A stretch of DNA of 5,437 bases from Sphingomonadales bacterium (GTDB taxonomy: Bacteria; Pseudomonadota; Alphaproteobacteria; Sphingomonadales; Sphingomonadaceae): the NCBI GenBank assembly GCA_004292705.1, contig RDXA01000298.1, forward strand, positions 1 through 5,437, written 5' to 3'. Position numbers and translations under genes: made by a program. Below, piece after piece: positions 4,575 to 5,437 of the stretch; position 1 is the stretch's first letter; the number at the start of each line of letters is the position of its first letter. A model generated the notes under the pieces. That model did no database searches. It worked only from the letters and a program-made list of their open reading frames with translations, and was not told where the DNA came from.

Positions 4575-5437
4575 TCATTCGGCCGCATCGCGCGTCTGAG
4601 TTGCTTCGCGTTCCATCTGGCCGGTGCGCGGATCATTGGGCCAAATCCACTCCGGCCCGATCACCTGGTCGACCCGGAGGGAAGCGGGCACGTTTTTGAT
4701 CCCGATCATCCGGTCGAGACTCTGGTGGAAGGCGTAAATGCGCGCTTCCTGATAGGACAGCGGCACGGATCGGAAGGCTGATCCCTGCATCGATTGCTGG
4801 ATCGCCTCGCCGAACTGGGTGTCTTCCAGAATGATCGGGCTCATCTGGCGGCCATTCGGCTGACTGGTGTCGGGAACCGTCCACAGGTCGGGCGCGGGCG
4901 CCTCGCCCCAGTCGAGCGCCATCGTCACCAGTTCGAGCCGGGTGGTCGTCAGCGAGGTCGGCCAGAACACCAGCGGCGGCACGAAATAGTTGCTCAGCGG
5001 CGAGACCCAGTTGGGAAACAGCGTGTAGCTCTGCGTGCAGGTGCGTCCGAGTTCGCCGACGCTCTCGATTGGCTGCCAGCCCGGCGGCGAGTCGACCGCG
5101 CGCACGTGTTCGCGGTTGGTCTGGCGCGGCGGCGGGGCGAGCATGCGGGCGTGGCCGTTGGGATACATCGTGTTGTAGTTGCGGGTTGAATCTACCAGCG
5201 GCGCGACCGTGTTGGGGTGGATGAAGGGGACATGGTAGACTTCCATGTTGGCCTCCATCGCCACCTTCCAGTTGCATTGCAGGTCGAAACTATGCCGCGC
5301 GGCGAGCTTGATGCGGTCGAAGGCAAACTCCTCCCACTCGTGCGCCAGCGGGCCGAGCCAGTCGATGAGCGGCATCGCCTCCATGTCGAAATTGACGAAG
5401 ATCACCTTGCCGAACAATTCGCAGCGCACCGGCAGCA
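4575..5437 (-). CDS. Rieske ring-hydroxylating oxygenase alpha subunit, C-terminal part (cut by window edge)
   Basis: The frame is open to the right edge; 286 residues are visible (beginning LPVRCELFGKV) and the true start lies outside. A GTG at 5427-5429 is internal, because the conserved segment before FVNFD continues through it. The Rieske domain (roughly 150 residues by family length) is therefore not seen. The catalytic domain is clear: NWKVAMEANMEVYHVPFIHP contains the iron-binding histidines encoded at 5232-5234 and 5217-5219, with Glu (5241-5243) where many relatives have the bridging Asp. The third ligand is probably the Asp at 4821-4823 in ILEDTQFGEAIQQ, a typical C-terminal family signature. 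It is clearly different in sequence from the oxygenase at 579-1808, so the two are not a recent duplication. It ends 200 bases before the receptor start, with a terminator-like hairpin between. Substrate unknown. Confidence 0.9.
   Translation of the reverse strand, partial: LPVRCELFGKVIFVNFDMEAMPLIDWLGPLAHEWEEFAFDRIKLAARHSFDLQCNWKVAMEANMEVYHVPFIHPNTVAPLVDSTRNYNTMYPNGHARMLAPPPRQTNREHVRAVDSPPGWQPIESVGELGRTCTQSYTLFPNWVSPLSNYFVPPLVFWPTSLTTTRLELVTMALDWGEAPAPDLWTVPDTSQPNGRQMSPIILEDTQFGEAIQQSMQGSAFRSVPLSYQEARIYAFHQSLDRMIGIKNVPASLRVDQVIGPEWIWPNDPRTGQMEREATQTRDAAE

Noticed and set aside
4633..5277. Minus-strand frame of 214 codons within the second Rieske gene
   Set aside because: It is a shifted frame of the same strand; the real frame carries the H-x4-H iron motif and the ED...Q signature.
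5427..5429. GTG as the real start of the second Rieske gene
   Set aside because: The frame stays open to the window edge through LPVRCE, a conserved internal segment of the family, and the Rieske domain would be missing.
1..5437. CRISPR arrays, tRNA or rRNA genes, insertion sequences, phage genes
   Set aside because: No regularly spaced repeats, cloverleaf, transposase or terminal inverted repeats were found on reading both strands.

Overview
The window looks like chromosomal or accessory DNA of a high-GC alphaproteobacterium, most likely of the Sphingomonadales (Erythrobacter / Novosphingobium / Sphingomonas type). I infer this from the style of the TonB-dependent receptor, its pairing with Rieske ring-hydroxylating oxygenases, the codon use, and a CCCCGGA-TCAAG-TCCGGGG palindrome of a kind common between genes in that order. 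No taxonomic marker gene is present.

Layout, left to right. Bases 1-196 hold no convincing gene, only a strong palindrome (45-63) and the leader of a small plus-strand gene. Bases 197-490 encode a 97-residue protein with two CXXC knuckles (probable zinc ribbon) and two predicted membrane helices; it is visibly lower in GC than the rest. Everything else is on the minus strand. In transcription order (right to left) come the C-terminal two thirds of a Rieske oxygenase alpha subunit (4575 to beyond the right edge), an 809-residue TonB-dependent outer-membrane receptor (1945-4374), and a complete second, divergent Rieske oxygenase alpha subunit (579-1808).

How they may work together: the receptor would import a scarce or poorly diffusing substrate across the outer membrane using TonB/ExbBD energy. 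The two oxygenases would start or continue its oxidation in the cytoplasm. Beta subunit, ferredoxin and reductase are absent here, so electron-transfer partners must be elsewhere. The substrate cannot be read from the sequence; an aromatic or terpenoid/steroid-like compound is a reasonable guess only.

Regulation: both gaps between the minus-strand genes contain terminator-like hairpins, so the three genes may be separate or partly separate transcription units. The 200-base region before the receptor is the richest non-coding part. It has a possible promoter, a perfect 15-bp palindrome that could be an operator, and a 22-codon upstream reading frame whose stop codon overlaps the receptor start (ATGA). 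I see no phage, transposase, CRISPR, tRNA or rRNA. I did not find a clearly new multi-gene system; the most unusual items are the receptor leader and the small low-GC membrane zinc-ribbon gene with related short motifs on both sides.
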